A stretch of 64,000 bases of DNA, taken from contig PKUV01000154.1 of assembly GCA_003131315.1 (NCBI GenBank), forward strand, positions 1-64,000, written 5' to 3'. This DNA is from Acidobacteriaceae bacterium (GTDB lineage: Bacteria; Acidobacteriota; Terriglobia; Terriglobales; Acidobacteriaceae). Below, one piece after another: positions 8,741 to 18,285 of this stretch (position 1 is the stretch's first letter; each line of letters begins with the position of its first letter). Under the pieces are notes generated by a model that made no database searches, was not told the DNA's origin, and saw only the letters and a list, made by a program, of their open reading frames with translations. The position numbers were made by a program, and so were the translations under genes.

Positions 8741-9760
8741 CTAAACCCAGCGGCTGGCCGCAGCCAGAACAAACACCGCCATTACCAGCACGACCACGCC
8801 ACCCACCTGGATGCGCAGCGGCTGTTTGCCACTGCCCTTCCATTCCCCGGTAATGAATCCCAGAATGCTTGCGGTGATGACGATCAGCGACATAAATAGT
8901 GGCCAACCAAGAATTGTTCCCCAACTGCCCAGCTTGCCGGTAGCGATGCCGTAGAGCGCGGTGCTCGCAAACCAGAAGAAGGCCATGACTGCGGCGAGAA
9001 ACCAGTACGACGCAGTGCCGGAGCGGCTGAAGCGGTCTGCTGTCTTATTCTTGCTAAGCAGATAAAAGCAGTACGCAGAGTTTGGGATCGAACCGGCGAG
9101 CATCAACGGCAGCCAAACGGCGTTCCCCGCCCAAAGGGTAGCGGCTCCGTGCTTCGTAGCTCCTTCAAGGAGGGGGCCGCCGAATGCGAGCCCGAAATTC
9201 ACGAGCGCGGCTCCGAAACCGCAGAGGATAGCGAAGGCCAGACCGCGACTCATATTCACTTTCGCACTGCCGTCCTGCGACGTCATGGCGGCCTCGCGGC
9301 GACGCCCCGCGACTGCGCAGATTGCAACCCCGATGATCACCAGAGCCACTCCTGCGAAAGTGATCAGGCCGCCCGTACTGAATACTTTCTCTGGATGAAG
9401 ACGAATCAGCGGAATGACGCTTCCGACCGCCGCCGAAATTCCCAGCACGATTGAGAAGGTGAGCGCGATTCCGATCGAAGCAACGGACAATCCGAACAGG
9501 ACTTGTGCGATGCCCCATCCCGCGCCGAAAATGGCGACGGTCACCACGAGACCTGTACCGACTTCTCCATAAAGTTGCCCGAGTTGGGGAATGGTGGCAA
9601 AGGCCGCTACTGGCGGAAAAATTACGAGCGCGAACAGCGTCCACACCAGCCACGTGTTTTCCCAGTTCCAGTTTCGTGTGAACTTCATGGGCAATGTGAA
9701 GCTGGCGTTCATGACGCCCGCCACCAACAAAATCACGAAACCCGCAGCCGCTTGATCCAT
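8741..9760 (-). CDS. L-rhamnose/proton symporter (RhaT)-family permease
   Basis: A 339-residue inner-membrane protein with about ten hydrophobic helices. It begins MDQAAAGFVILLVAGVMNASFTLPMKF, the region conserved in RhaT (N-A-S-F-x-L-P-M-K). The ATG at 9760 is preferred over one 18 bp upstream because RhaT homologues start there. It is a drug/metabolite-superfamily sugar-proton symporter, so it probably brings a deoxyhexose or other monosaccharide across the inner membrane for the kinase and dehydrogenases encoded around it. Sugar specificity cannot be read from sequence. Confidence 0.88.
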   Translation of the reverse strand: MDQAAAGFVILLVAGVMNASFTLPMKFTRNWNWENTWLVWTLFALVIFPPVAAFATIPQLGQLYGEVGTGLVVTVAIFGAGWGIAQVLFGLSVASIGIALTFSIVLGISAAVGSVIPLIRLHPEKVFSTGGLITFAGVALVIIGVAICAVAGRRREAAMTSQDGSAKVNMSRGLAFAILCGFGAALVNFGLAFGGPLLEGATKHGAATLWAGNAVWLPLMLAGSIPNSAYCFYLLSKNKTADRFSRSGTASYWFLAAVMAFFWFASTALYGIATGKLGSWGTILGWPLFMSLIVITASILGFITGEWKGSGKQPLRIQVGGVVVLVMAVFVLAAASRWV

Positions 9761-9793
9761 ATCATCTCCAGTTCTCAAACTTCTTCGATTCCG

Positions 9794-10987
9794 CTACGTG
9801 CGGGCGGTAAGGCCTAATTTGCTGAGTCCGGTGGCCTTTAACTCTAACTGCTCTCCTTGTTCCTCAGTTACGATGATCTTGTCGGGCGCGGTTTGAATGT
9901 CGCGGATTGAGCGCCATCCGGTCGAAACTCTGGAAAGAAACGCGACATAAGGAACGCGCAGTTCCGACGTTGCGGGAATTCGGCGGAACGTCGCCGTGTC
10001 AAACAGCGATCCGCGTGCAAACGTTTCTTCTTTTCCGATCGGCATCGGGGTTGAGCCGAACTCGACGCCGCGGGCACGCACCTTTCCGTCCCAGGGGGAA
10101 CCTGCGCGAGCAACGTTCTCCTCCCAGATCGCGACCCAAGGGAAGTCTGCGCGACGGAAGCAGTAGCCGAGCAAAAGCCCGAGTTGCCAGTTCAGCGCCG
10201 TCACGAAACCGAGTTGGCGATTAGGATCAATCAGCACGGCAACCACAAAGCCTTTGCCGTCTCGTGCGAACGGCCGCGCGAGATTTACCGTTTCGCCTGT
10301 AAGCGCCGGTGCGTGTGGCCATGTGAATTCCTGATTGTCACGCACCAGACTAGCTCCCTCATACCCGTGCGGCCAGGTGACCGCGCGAGTGCCAGGCAGG
10401 TTCGTGACGCTGTGGTCTGAATGCAGCAAGGGCGTGCCAAGAGTGACGTGCTGGACCCAATGAAAAAAATGATCCTGTGAACGTTCGTTGCGCAGACTCT
10501 CCTGAACGTACACAACGCGTTCGTCGCGGCGTATTGAGATCTGGCGACGGAATTGAAGACCAGCGGCGGGCAAGCGCAGACCGAGGGAAAGACGAACTTC
10601 CGAAGCACTTCGGACGATGCCTTGCAATTTCCAAAGCGTGTTAGCCGCTTCTCCGTGAAGCGCCAGGCCTTGCGCGGCCTCGGCCTCGGACGGGCCGCCG
10701 AAGTAGTCCACGCAAACAGCATGTCCGGTGAAGCCGGCCAGGAACTTCCCGACAGGAGCCGGTCCGTACTTGCGAACATGTCTGCCACGGAACTTGTCCG
10801 GATCCATCGTGGCCCAGGGAACTTCCCAGAGCGAGTTCGCACTATTGGCGTCCGGGTCGCTAAGGCGAAAATCGGCGATGTGTCCTCCACCGCTGAGTGT
10901 GGTCATCTGGACGACGCCATTGTTCAGGCAATAGGCGGGCCGATTGCGCCATTTCGTTTCCGAGCACACTGGACGAGGAGATTTCAT
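9794..10987 (-). CDS. uncharacterised protein, galactose-mutarotase-like fold suspected
   Basis: A 397-residue protein with no signal peptide. I do not recognise a named family with certainty. The segment GLALHGEAANTLWKL resembles the L-H-G-x-x-x-N motif of aldose 1-epimerase-like beta-sandwich proteins. The profile (many short strands, FFHWVQHVTLGTPLL, WPHGYEG, CFRRADFPWVAIWEE) fits a carbohydrate-binding sandwich. Its place between the sugar permease and the two SDR dehydrogenases would suit a mutarotase that supplies the correct anomer to a sugar dehydrogenase. That role is inference. It lies 4 bp from the SDR stop, which indicates co-transcription. Confidence 0.6.
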   Translation of the reverse strand: MKSPRPVCSETKWRNRPAYCLNNGVVQMTTLSGGGHIADFRLSDPDANSANSLWEVPWATMDPDKFRGRHVRKYGPAPVGKFLAGFTGHAVCVDYFGGPSEAEAAQGLALHGEAANTLWKLQGIVRSASEVRLSLGLRLPAAGLQFRRQISIRRDERVVYVQESLRNERSQDHFFHWVQHVTLGTPLLHSDHSVTNLPGTRAVTWPHGYEGASLVRDNQEFTWPHAPALTGETVNLARPFARDGKGFVVAVLIDPNRQLGFVTALNWQLGLLLGYCFRRADFPWVAIWEENVARAGSPWDGKVRARGVEFGSTPMPIGKEETFARGSLFDTATFRRIPATSELRVPYVAFLSRVSTGWRSIRDIQTAPDKIIVTEEQGEQLELKATGLSKLGLTART

Positions 10988-10990
10988 CGG

Positions 10991-11752
10991 CTAAACAGCG
11001 AAGCCTCCATCGACCGAGAAGGCAGTCCCGGTGACAAACGTGGCACTGTCCGAAACGAGGAACAGCGCGGCCTCAGCGACTTCCTCGGCGTTGCCCAGCC
11101 GTCCCATTGGCTGGCGCGCTACAAACTGTTTCCGCGCTTCCTCCGGATCGGCGAATGCCGCGAGGCGTCCGCGCAGGGAAGGCGTGTCGATCGTGCCAGG
11201 ACAGAGACAGTTCACTCGAATTCCGTCGCGAACGTAGTCGATTGCCATGCTTTTTGTGAGTGCCAACACGGCGCCCTTCGTAGCGCTGTACGCCGCACGG
11301 TCAACGACGCTGCGCAACGCCGTTGCCGACGACGTGTTCAGAATTACGCCCCCGCCCTGTTTTAGAAAAATCGGGACGATTGCACGTGACATCAGATACA
11401 TGCTTTTGACGTTGACGGTCATGGCACGGTCCCAGTCGGCTTCCGCCGTCTGATGGATCTTGCCGTGAGTCACAATGCCGGCGTTGTTGAACAGGATATG
11501 GACCGTAGAAAAAGCGTCGCAGGCGGCCGAGACAATGCGTTCGACATCCGCAGCGCGCGAGACATCCGCTTGAATCGCGAGGATTGCGCCTCCAGCCCGC
11601 CGGACGTCAGTGCTCACGGAATCGAGAGAAGCGTGATCGAGATCAACGGCGACAACCTTTGCGCCCTCCGCGGCAAACAACAGACAGCACGCGCGTCCGA
11701 TGCCCGCGCCCGCGCCAGTGATGATCGCGACTCTGTCCTTCAGTTGCACCAT
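10991..11752 (-). CDS. SDR-family oxidoreductase, 2-keto-3-deoxy-L-fuconate dehydrogenase-like
   Basis: A 253-residue classical short-chain dehydrogenase. It has the NAD-binding motif TGAGAGIG, NNAG, a catalytic serine in LNTSSATA, and Y-S-A-T-K. The long stretch around VRDGIRVNCLCPGTIDTPSLRGR is typical of enzymes annotated as 2-keto-3-deoxy-L-fuconate dehydrogenase, which oxidise the C4 hydroxyl to give the 2,4-diketo acid used by the FAH-family hydrolase at 3348. That places it as the penultimate step of a non-phosphorylative sugar pathway. Substrate assignment is from family resemblance plus context. Confidence 0.85.
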   Translation of the reverse strand: MVQLKDRVAIITGAGAGIGRACCLLFAAEGAKVVAVDLDHASLDSVSTDVRRAGGAILAIQADVSRAADVERIVSAACDAFSTVHILFNNAGIVTHGKIHQTAEADWDRAMTVNVKSMYLMSRAIVPIFLKQGGGVILNTSSATALRSVVDRAAYSATKGAVLALTKSMAIDYVRDGIRVNCLCPGTIDTPSLRGRLAAFADPEEARKQFVARQPMGRLGNAEEVAEAALFLVSDSATFVTGTAFSVDGGFAV

Positions 11753-11758
11753 GCTCTC

Positions 11759-12574
11759 CTAATTCTTGGTGGCAGCGCCGGTGCCGCCCTCTTGAAAGCC
11801 CATGCCGCCGGTTGGCACCAGCATTCCCCCATCTACCATCAAAGCGGCACCGGTAATGAATGAAGCCCAATCACTGGCAAGAAACGCGATCGCGGAAGCA
11901 ACCTCTTCTGGTTTCCCCATGCGGCCGAGAGCATGCATACGGTCGCAGGTGGCGAGCACCTTCTCAGGGTTGGCATCAAGCCCGGCTGCCCACCGCAGCA
12001 TCGGAGTATCGATAGCCCCCGGACAGACACAGTTCACGCGAATATTCCGTTGTGCGTAATCGAGAGACATCGCCCGCACGAGTCCGAGCAGGGCGTGCTT
12101 GGCGGTAACGTATGCTGCTGAATTACCAACCGCAGTGAAACACTGCACGGAGCCGACGACGACGATAGCTCCACCGCCGCGTTGTTTCATGCTCGGCACC
12201 ACATGCTTGGCCGCATGGAAGCAACCTTTCAGGTTGACCGCCATCACTTCGTCCCATAACTCTTCTGTTGTCTGGATGACATCGCCGTAGCGCTGAATAC
12301 CGGCGTTACTGATGAGCACATCGATTCCACCGAAGTCGCGAATCACCGACGTGACGGCCTGCTCAACTTCGGAAGGAGAGCCAACATTGCATTGGTAGGA
12401 TTGGGCTCGCGATGTCTTGCTGAGATCGTTGGCCGTTTTTCGGGCGGCGTCTGCATTGACATCGAGAATGGCAACTCCGGCGCCCAGTTCCGCGAATGCG
12501 CGGGCAGTTGCCTCGCCAATTCCCATGGCTCCGCCGGTAACGACAACGACTTTATCCCTGAAGCTGATGTTCAT
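11759..12574 (-). CDS. SDR-family oxidoreductase, possible sugar dehydrogenase
   Basis: A 271-residue classical SDR with TGGAMGIG (cofactor loop), SNAG, a catalytic serine in VVGSVQCF and the Y-V-T-A-K pair. An acidic residue after the second strand (AILDVNAD) favours NAD over NADP. The C-terminal ~20 residues (GGMGFQEGGTGAATKN) extend past the normal family end. As the second SDR of the operon it is a candidate for the first step (sugar to lactone, upstream of the SMP-30 lactonase), but this is inference. The start lies 10 bp from the GH38 stop, and the downstream SDR begins 6 bp beyond its stop. Confidence 0.85.
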   Translation of the reverse strand: MNISFRDKVVVVTGGAMGIGEATARAFAELGAGVAILDVNADAARKTANDLSKTSRAQSYQCNVGSPSEVEQAVTSVIRDFGGIDVLISNAGIQRYGDVIQTTEELWDEVMAVNLKGCFHAAKHVVPSMKQRGGGAIVVVGSVQCFTAVGNSAAYVTAKHALLGLVRAMSLDYAQRNIRVNCVCPGAIDTPMLRWAAGLDANPEKVLATCDRMHALGRMGKPEEVASAIAFLASDWASFITGAALMVDGGMLVPTGGMGFQEGGTGAATKN

Positions 12575-12583
12575 GCGAGCGCC

Positions 12584-15500
12584 TCATTTTGAGTTAGATG
12601 ACTCCTTGGGAAGATCTGGCGTGGTTTGCAAGCGGAGGGTCACAATTTCGAATGGTTTGATGTCGATGCGGAAATCGTGGGCGCCGGCCACGATCTCCTG
12701 CAAATCATCTTCGAGCAGGGAACATCGCCACACCCGGTTCATTTTGAGATACGCGCTGCGAATGTCGACGGCTTGTGGCTGTCCCGCTATTTCTTGTAGT
12801 CGGAGAATGCTTCCTTTGCCATCTTCAGCTAGCTTCCAGGTTGAGACGGTAATGGCGGGGTTGTCGACTTCGAGCAGGCTAGCCGCTTCGCTTGGCAACT
12901 TGCCGGGTGCGGTAGCGCTGCCAACCTGATCGACCTCGAGCGGCGTCATCGCTTCGTTGCCAAGGCGGGTGAGGCTTGCGGGATCAAGCGCTCGTCCGCT
13001 TACCAGGCTGTAGCGAAAGCTGAAGTCTCCTCCCTGCTGTGGCGCGAAGTTCGTGCCCCAATAGTTGCTCATCAGCCAGGAAAAAATGGTTGCCGACTTC
13101 GGGCGGAATTCTGTCGGCCAGTTGCCGCGGACGATGTCACCAAAATTCACCAGAGGAGCATCATGCGGAATCACAGCGGCCATGAATCCGGAATCGTGTA
13201 TCGCAGCCCAATGTTGCACGACATACCACTCGTGGCTTCCACCCTGCAATTCGTCCTTGGCGGGGTTCACCCATCCGTTCTGCGTGTCATACCCGAATTC
13301 GGGATTGTTCGCGGCGAAGGGAAACGCGATGTAAACCGCTTCTTTCTTGATCGTCGCTTCCTTGTGCAGATGATAGGCGAGGTCAATCTGTTTCTTTGCG
13401 TCGTAGAGTGTGATTTCCAGCCGAATCGTTGGAGTGTTGGGAGCGGACGCTTCCATCGTGATGATTGTTCCGAACGGCACCTGCTTTGCTCCCAGCAAGC
13501 GACCGTGGCTGGAGACGGCAGGCGACAATGCCGGTGGTTTCAGCGTGGCGCCGTAGCGATACAAACTGTTGTTCGGCATGTCGTCGGCGCCAGTCACGTA
13601 AAGATACGCTCCGAAACGGAACGGGCTCGCGGAATCCACTAGTTCACGGTTAAGTTCTTTGTCCCAGATCTTGCCGATCGCGCCCGACGAAGGATCGACT
13701 GTAATTCGGTAGTACGGATTTTCAAAAGTATTTCCAGCGATCGCCTTGTCCGAGGAATCCGTGCCGTGGCCATCCGTCACGTTTCGCAACGCGAACAATT
13801 TGTAGCCCAGTCCCGGAATACCGTCCGCCAAGAAGCGGACGCGACGGTATCCTCCGCCGAACCCCGGAAGCGGCGTACTTTTGGCGACGCTGATGACTTC
13901 ATAGGGCACCGGGTTCCCGGTCGCGTCAAATATGCCGAGGCCGTCCTGCAAGTCGAATGTCACCATTCCGCTGCGGCGCCAGTTGAGGGGATTGAAGACC
14001 ACGACCGACGCATCTTTTGGCCCAAGAAACGATTCAAGCTGCGCCCAACTCCGTTGCAAGGACTCGGTAATCTCGCGTTCTCCTTCTGTGGTGCGGGCAC
14101 TCTTGAGTGCAAGTTGCTTTTCGGTCTGTTCGTTTTCCGGTTGCGTCGTTGCGCCCACGTAGGTCCATGTGTGCTCGTCGAAGAGCAGCATGTTGTCCCA
14201 GGCTTGCGAAAGCGGCCGGGGGTCGGGTCGGAGCTCAGAATTCAGAAGCGCGGGAATGGTTGCTAGCTTTTCCGCAGAAAGCACGCGCTGTTGATTCTGC
14301 CGATGCAGGGCTGTAGGTCTGCTGGCTGAGGCGAAGCCGTCTTCCCAATAAGGTCCGAGATCGCCGCGGTAGACAGGAATCTCCGATCCGAATTGCTTTT
14401 CGATCTCTCCCAATGCCTCGGCGAAATTGGAATACTCCAGGCGCGGCCACGCATATTGCTTCTGCCACTCGCCGCGAAGGTAGGCTTGGTCCTTGCTGAG
14501 TATAGTGTTCTCGAGTTGTGTTCCGAAGATAATGGCGGCATTCGCCTTGTAACGCTGGCCGGAATACGCCTGCAGAAAGACGGGCAGGGAATCGCGCACT
14601 GCTGCCAGGCGAGGCGGCGTTCCAAATAACGTCGCGGTTTGCAGGTAGGCGCGTGAGTACCACATCAGCACGCGGCCTCCATCGGGCCCTTCCCAGTAGA
14701 AAGGGGACTTTTCATTCCAACGCGCCTGTAGCATTCCGGGCGCGCGCCAGGAGTTGGCCGCAGCCGCGAAGTACTTCACGCCTGCATCGTGGAGGATGGA
14801 TGCGTACGACCAGGAATAGGACGGCACATCCGTGATGTGCGCCGCGCCCAGTTTGAAATCGTGCTGATTGGCAAACGCGTGGGAGTCGTAGAGCGAGCGG
14901 GCCAAACCCTCGAGTGACGCAACCCCAGTGTGCTGATTGGCAAACTGTGGTGGCACCGTGATCTTGCCTTCCTTGATCAATCGCAGCAGTTCGCTCCCGC
15001 GCTCGGGCGATCGGCCGTGCATGAACTGATCCACCACCCAGTATCCGTCGATGGTCCAGCGGAAATCGGGTACATCTCGCATCAGGTCGATCACGCCGTC
15101 CAGCGCCTGGGAGTGCAGCTCTGCGACTTTGGCAGAATAGTCGGTAAAGCCTACGTCAAGGTGTTCATGCGGGACAATGAACACGGTCCACTTCTTGGCC
15201 GGGGCTAAGTCTAGGGGAAAGCTACGAGCCGCGCTTGCGGTCTTGATTTCGAAAGCGCCTTGTATTGTGCCCTGCCACTCCGGAACGTCGAATGCAACGA
15301 GGTTTTCGCCAAACGCGTTCGTAGACTTGATCTGCTGCCGGTACTCTTTGCTTCCGACGCGAAGAGTGGCCAGCCACTCGGCTGGCATTGCGGCAAATGA
15401 CGAATAGACTTCGACCACTTCGGAGAGTCCCGTGCGAGAACTTCTGTAGAAAATGGTTGGCTGCACTTCGGCGGTGAGGCGATCATGCGCGTAGATTGCC

Positions 15501-16114
15501 GCTGAATCCTGTGTCAGTTCCAGCGCGTCATAAACCAGGCCGGTGTGTCCGAGGGCAATCGAACCGAGAGAATTTTCGACGGTCGCGGGATCATCGAGCG
15601 CCGTGAGCACTAACTGGTTGCCGGTCTGGCGAAGCCAGTCTGCAGGCAGGTCGATTGTTTTGCTGTCGCTTGACGTCTGCGGAACAAACGTACCTTCCCA
15701 ATCGCCGGCACCGTAGTCGAGTTGTGGGTGGAAATAGAACACTCCGGTATGACCATTGAGACTGAGGCGCAGGTGTGAAAGGCGAGGAGTCTCATACAGG
15801 ATGGCGATCTTCAAGTGAAAGACGCCGGTCAGAGACGCGCCTAAGTCGAACAGGATCGTGAAAGGATGCTCACGGCCGCCGGCCATTCCGTTGGCCGGGC
15901 CAGGTTGAAATCGCTGCCAGTCTTCACTGTCCTTGCTCTTGCCCACTCGATAGACCGGATCAGATTTCGGATCGCTGTAGTTGGCGGAACTGGGGCGGAA
16001 TTCTCCGGATGCGTGATCGAACGTACCGATTCGCCAGATCGTGCGTTCTTCCGCGAGGCATGGAATGCAGGCGATCCCAAGCACCAGCAACAACCACGTT
16101 TTGCGCAGATTCAT
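12584..16114 (-). CDS. secreted GH38 alpha-mannosidase with N-terminal lyase-like beta-sandwich
   Basis: A 1176-residue exported glycosidase. The start at 16114 (MNLRKTWLLLVLGIACIPCLA) gives a clean signal peptide. Residues ~25-190 (IWRIGTFDHASGEF ... GDWEGTFVPQT) resemble the C-terminal carbohydrate-binding domain of rhamnogalacturonan lyases. From about residue 315 comes the GH38 catalytic domain: FIVPHEHLDVGFTDY holds the zinc ligands H and D, and ITDVPSYSWSY holds the nucleophile-type Asp. The C-terminal beta domains follow (FNPLNWRRSG, ENPYYRITVDPSSGAIGKI). GH38 enzymes hydrolyse alpha-mannosides. A second, distinct GH38 is encoded at 22621. Being within the sugar operon, it probably releases mannose from glycans in the periplasm. 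Confidence 0.9.
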   Translation of the reverse strand: MNLRKTWLLLVLGIACIPCLAEERTIWRIGTFDHASGEFRPSSANYSDPKSDPVYRVGKSKDSEDWQRFQPGPANGMAGGREHPFTILFDLGASLTGVFHLKIAILYETPRLSHLRLSLNGHTGVFYFHPQLDYGAGDWEGTFVPQTSSDSKTIDLPADWLRQTGNQLVLTALDDPATVENSLGSIALGHTGLVYDALELTQDSAAIYAHDRLTAEVQPTIFYRSSRTGLSEVVEVYSSFAAMPAEWLATLRVGSKEYRQQIKSTNAFGENLVAFDVPEWQGTIQGAFEIKTASAARSFPLDLAPAKKWTVFIVPHEHLDVGFTDYSAKVAELHSQALDGVIDLMRDVPDFRWTIDGYWVVDQFMHGRSPERGSELLRLIKEGKITVPPQFANQHTGVASLEGLARSLYDSHAFANQHDFKLGAAHITDVPSYSWSYASILHDAGVKYFAAAANSWRAPGMLQARWNEKSPFYWEGPDGGRVLMWYSRAYLQTATLFGTPPRLAAVRDSLPVFLQAYSGQRYKANAAIIFGTQLENTILSKDQAYLRGEWQKQYAWPRLEYSNFAEALGEIEKQFGSEIPVYRGDLGPYWEDGFASASRPTALHRQNQQRVLSAEKLATIPALLNSELRPDPRPLSQAWDNMLLFDEHTWTYVGATTQPENEQTEKQLALKSARTTEGEREITESLQRSWAQLESFLGPKDASVVVFNPLNWRRSGMVTFDLQDGLGIFDATGNPVPYEVISVAKSTPLPGFGGGYRRVRFLADGIPGLGYKLFALRNVTDGHGTDSSDKAIAGNTFENPYYRITVDPSSGAIGKIWDKELNRELVDSASPFRFGAYLYVTGADDMPNNSLYRYGATLKPPALSPAVSSHGRLLGAKQVPFGTIITMEASAPNTPTIRLEITLYDAKKQIDLAYHLHKEATIKKEAVYIAFPFAANNPEFGYDTQNGWVNPAKDELQGGSHEWYVVQHWAAIHDSGFMAAVIPHDAPLVNFGDIVRGNWPTEFRPKSATIFSWLMSNYWGTNFAPQQGGDFSFRYSLVSGRALDPASLTRLGNEAMTPLEVDQVGSATAPGKLPSEAASLLEVDNPAITVSTWKLAEDGKGSILRLQEIAGQPQAVDIRSAYLKMNRVWRCSLLEDDLQEIVAGAHDFRIDIKPFEIVTLRLQTTPDLPKESSNSK

Positions 16115-16150
16115 CAGTCGTTCCCGTTCAGACCCCAGCACATTCAACCA

Positions 16151-17344
16151 TTACCACTTCGGTTGATACGTGATGACCCCAGGCCGATGAGGGTCTTCAA
16201 TCCACGATCCCATCGCGCGTTTCTTTGAAAGTTCGTGATACTTGGCCAGTTTGTCGCGATCGAGTTTCACGCCGAGACCCGGTCCTTTCGGAACTCGCAT
16301 CTTTCCACCCGCAAACTTGAGCTTTCCTCCCGCGATGACGTCATCGGTGAGGTGGTGATAATGCGAGTCAGGAGCCGCAATGAGATTCGGGAGCGACGCC
16401 GCTAAATGCAGCATGGCGGCCTGTGATACGCCGAATTCGGCTCCACTGTGCATGCCGACATCGACGCCCATGGCTTCACACAGCTGACCGGCCAACCGCG
16501 CGCGCGCGATGCCTCCGTACCAGTGCGGGTCGAGGAGCACGACGTCGAGAATATTCATCACTGCGTTCGGAACAAGGTCCTCGAACGCGAACACCGACAT
16601 GTTGGACGCCAGCGTGATCCAGGGAGCTTTCGCATTGACCCGCGCCATTGCCCGCATGCCCCAGACGGGGTCTTCGAGGTACTCCACGTCATAATCATGC
16701 AATTTCCGCGCTACGCGAACTGCCGTTGTAACCGACCATGCGGCATTCGGGTCGAGCCGGATGCGGTGACGGGGAAAGGCTTCGCGCAATGCAACAAAGG
16801 TCTCGATTTCTTCATCCGGCGGCATTACCCCATTCTTGTACTTAAGGGTTTGGAATCCGTACTTCTTGACGACTTCCTTCGCGAAAGCCACCATCTGATC
16901 ATGGTTGGAGATCTCGCCATTCCCCTTCTCGTTGGGGTAGCGGTAAAAGAGGTACGCGGAAAAATCGATTTCGTCGCGGAACTTTCCGCCGATAATCTCG
17001 CAAACTGGTTTGCCTAGTATTTGTCCTTGCAGATCGAGGCATGCGAACTCCAGTCCCGCAAATCCGAGAACGTGCCCGAACAACTTCAGGGAGCTGGGTG
17101 CGGCGAGCTTCCATCGGATTCGTTCCAATTGCATCGGGTCTTCGCCGATCAGCAACGGACGCATCTCTGCGAGTTGGCCTTCGCGGCTGGCGCCGCCGTA
17201 GCATTCGCCCAGGCCCAAGAGCCCTTCGTCGGTCTCAACCTCAATGATAATTCGTGAAAAACCCGGGTGGGCGCCGAAGGCATAACGTAGAGGGCTTTCG
17301 ATCGGAATGAATGCCGGAGTCCAGCGAACATCTGTGATTTTCAT
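16151..17344 (-). CDS. enolase-superfamily (mandelate racemase/glucarate dehydratase-like) sugar-acid dehydratase
   Basis: A 397-residue enolase-superfamily member. N-terminal capping domain residues 1-130, then a TIM barrel. Visible catalytic features are the Lys pair TLKYKNG, metal ligands in RLDPNAAW (D) and YLEDPVWG (E), ASNMSV (N), and the dyad Asp in DVVLLDPHWYGG and His in GVDVGMHSGAE. This arrangement is that of the glucarate-dehydratase subgroup, which abstracts the alpha-proton of an aldonic or aldaric acid and eliminates water to give the 2-keto-3-deoxy acid. With the lactonase upstream and the SDR and FAH downstream, it fits the dehydratase step of a diketo-acid pathway. The substrate is not assignable from sequence alone. 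Confidence 0.85.
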   Translation of the reverse strand: MKITDVRWTPAFIPIESPLRYAFGAHPGFSRIIIEVETDEGLLGLGECYGGASREGQLAEMRPLLIGEDPMQLERIRWKLAAPSSLKLFGHVLGFAGLEFACLDLQGQILGKPVCEIIGGKFRDEIDFSAYLFYRYPNEKGNGEISNHDQMVAFAKEVVKKYGFQTLKYKNGVMPPDEEIETFVALREAFPRHRIRLDPNAAWSVTTAVRVARKLHDYDVEYLEDPVWGMRAMARVNAKAPWITLASNMSVFAFEDLVPNAVMNILDVVLLDPHWYGGIARARLAGQLCEAMGVDVGMHSGAEFGVSQAAMLHLAASLPNLIAAPDSHYHHLTDDVIAGGKLKFAGGKMRVPKGPGLGVKLDRDKLAKYHELSKKRAMGSWIEDPHRPGVITYQPKW

Positions 17345-17364
17345 AAAAGAACTCTATGCCAGCG

Positions 17365-18213
17365 CTATCGCTGGTTGGCCAATAGTTGTCCCTTCACACC
17401 GGCCGGCACTTGGCACACGTGCCAGCGGCCAAGATTGGCAAAAAACATCTGATCAAAATCCGCTCCGCCGAACGCAATGTTCGTGGGGCGCGCAATCATA
17501 GTCCCGGCGGGATCGTATGCCAGCAACTGAACCTTTCCGCGAGCAGAAACCCTGTAAATGTTGTCGGAAGCATAGCAGGTGACGTATAGATTTCCGGCCG
17601 CGTCGAAGGCTGCGCCGTCCGGAACGCGCGCCAGTCCGGAAGCATAAATTCGGGGCTTTGCGGCGGTGCCGTCAGCGCGAATCTGGATTTCCAAAACGTT
17701 GTCGCGCGTGCTTTGGACTACGTAGAGGTGCCGCTCGTCGGCGCTGAGCGACAAGCCGTTAGCAAAAGCAAGATCCGTGGCGAACAAGTCCACGCGACCG
17801 CTCTTGCGCAGGCGATACACGCAGCCGTTTGCCTCTTCCCAGTCGCCTGAGTCGGAGAAGTAGAGATTGCCTTCCGAGTCGAAGACGGAGAAATTCGGCG
17901 TCTTGAACTTGCGATTGCCGCAGCGGTTCCACGAATCGAGGATGCGACCCTTTCGATTCATGCGAACCAGGGCTGGCAATTTGAAGTTGCAGACGTAGAG
18001 TTCCTGGGCGCGAGAAAATGTCAGACCCAGGCAAAAGCCGCCCATACGGGCAACTTCTCGAACGCGCCGGTTCGGTCCGATGCGGTAGACCTGCCCCAGT
18101 TCACCACCCGCCCAGAGGACGCCGTCGGCGTCGAACGCTAGTCCTTCGGGATGGTCGAGGCCCTCGGCAAATGTGTGGAAATGTGCGAGCGGTATGAGAG
18201 GGCGCATCTTCAT
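17365..18213 (-). CDS. SMP-30/gluconolactonase-family lactonase
   Basis: A ~282-residue six-bladed propeller. Metal-binding positions of the family are visible: HPEGLAF (Glu), TPNFSVF, FANGLSLS (Asn) and VPDGAAF (Asp). It should hydrolyse a sugar lactone to the aldonic acid used by the dehydratase encoded 20 bp downstream. I chose the ATG at 18213 (or 18207, MKMRPLIPL). The longer frame to 18330 would place the operator at 18286-18298 inside the coding region, and its extra residues are arginine-rich and unlike the family. No signal peptide is evident, so it acts in the cytoplasm. It is the first gene of the 14-gene run. Confidence 0.85.
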   Translation of the reverse strand: MKMRPLIPLAHFHTFAEGLDHPEGLAFDADGVLWAGGELGQVYRIGPNRRVREVARMGGFCLGLTFSRAQELYVCNFKLPALVRMNRKGRILDSWNRCGNRKFKTPNFSVFDSEGNLYFSDSGDWEEANGCVYRLRKSGRVDLFATDLAFANGLSLSADERHLYVVQSTRDNVLEIQIRADGTAAKPRIYASGLARVPDGAAFDAAGNLYVTCYASDNIYRVSARGKVQLLAYDPAGTMIARPTNIAFGGADFDQMFFANLGRWHVCQVPAGVKGQLLANQR

Positions 18214-18237
18214 GGTCCAATGGGTTAACTGGTCCAA
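18213..18237. repeat. direct repeat TGGTCCAA x2, 17 bp apart
   Basis: Two exact copies of TGGTCCAA (18213-18220 and 18230-18237) lie at and just upstream of the lactonase start. They may be a second regulator site or may be chance; the first copy touches the proposed start codon. Confidence 0.3.
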
Positions 18238-18285
18238 GATCAACGGCTCGAACCGCTGGTTCGATCGCCGACGGCCTGACAACCG

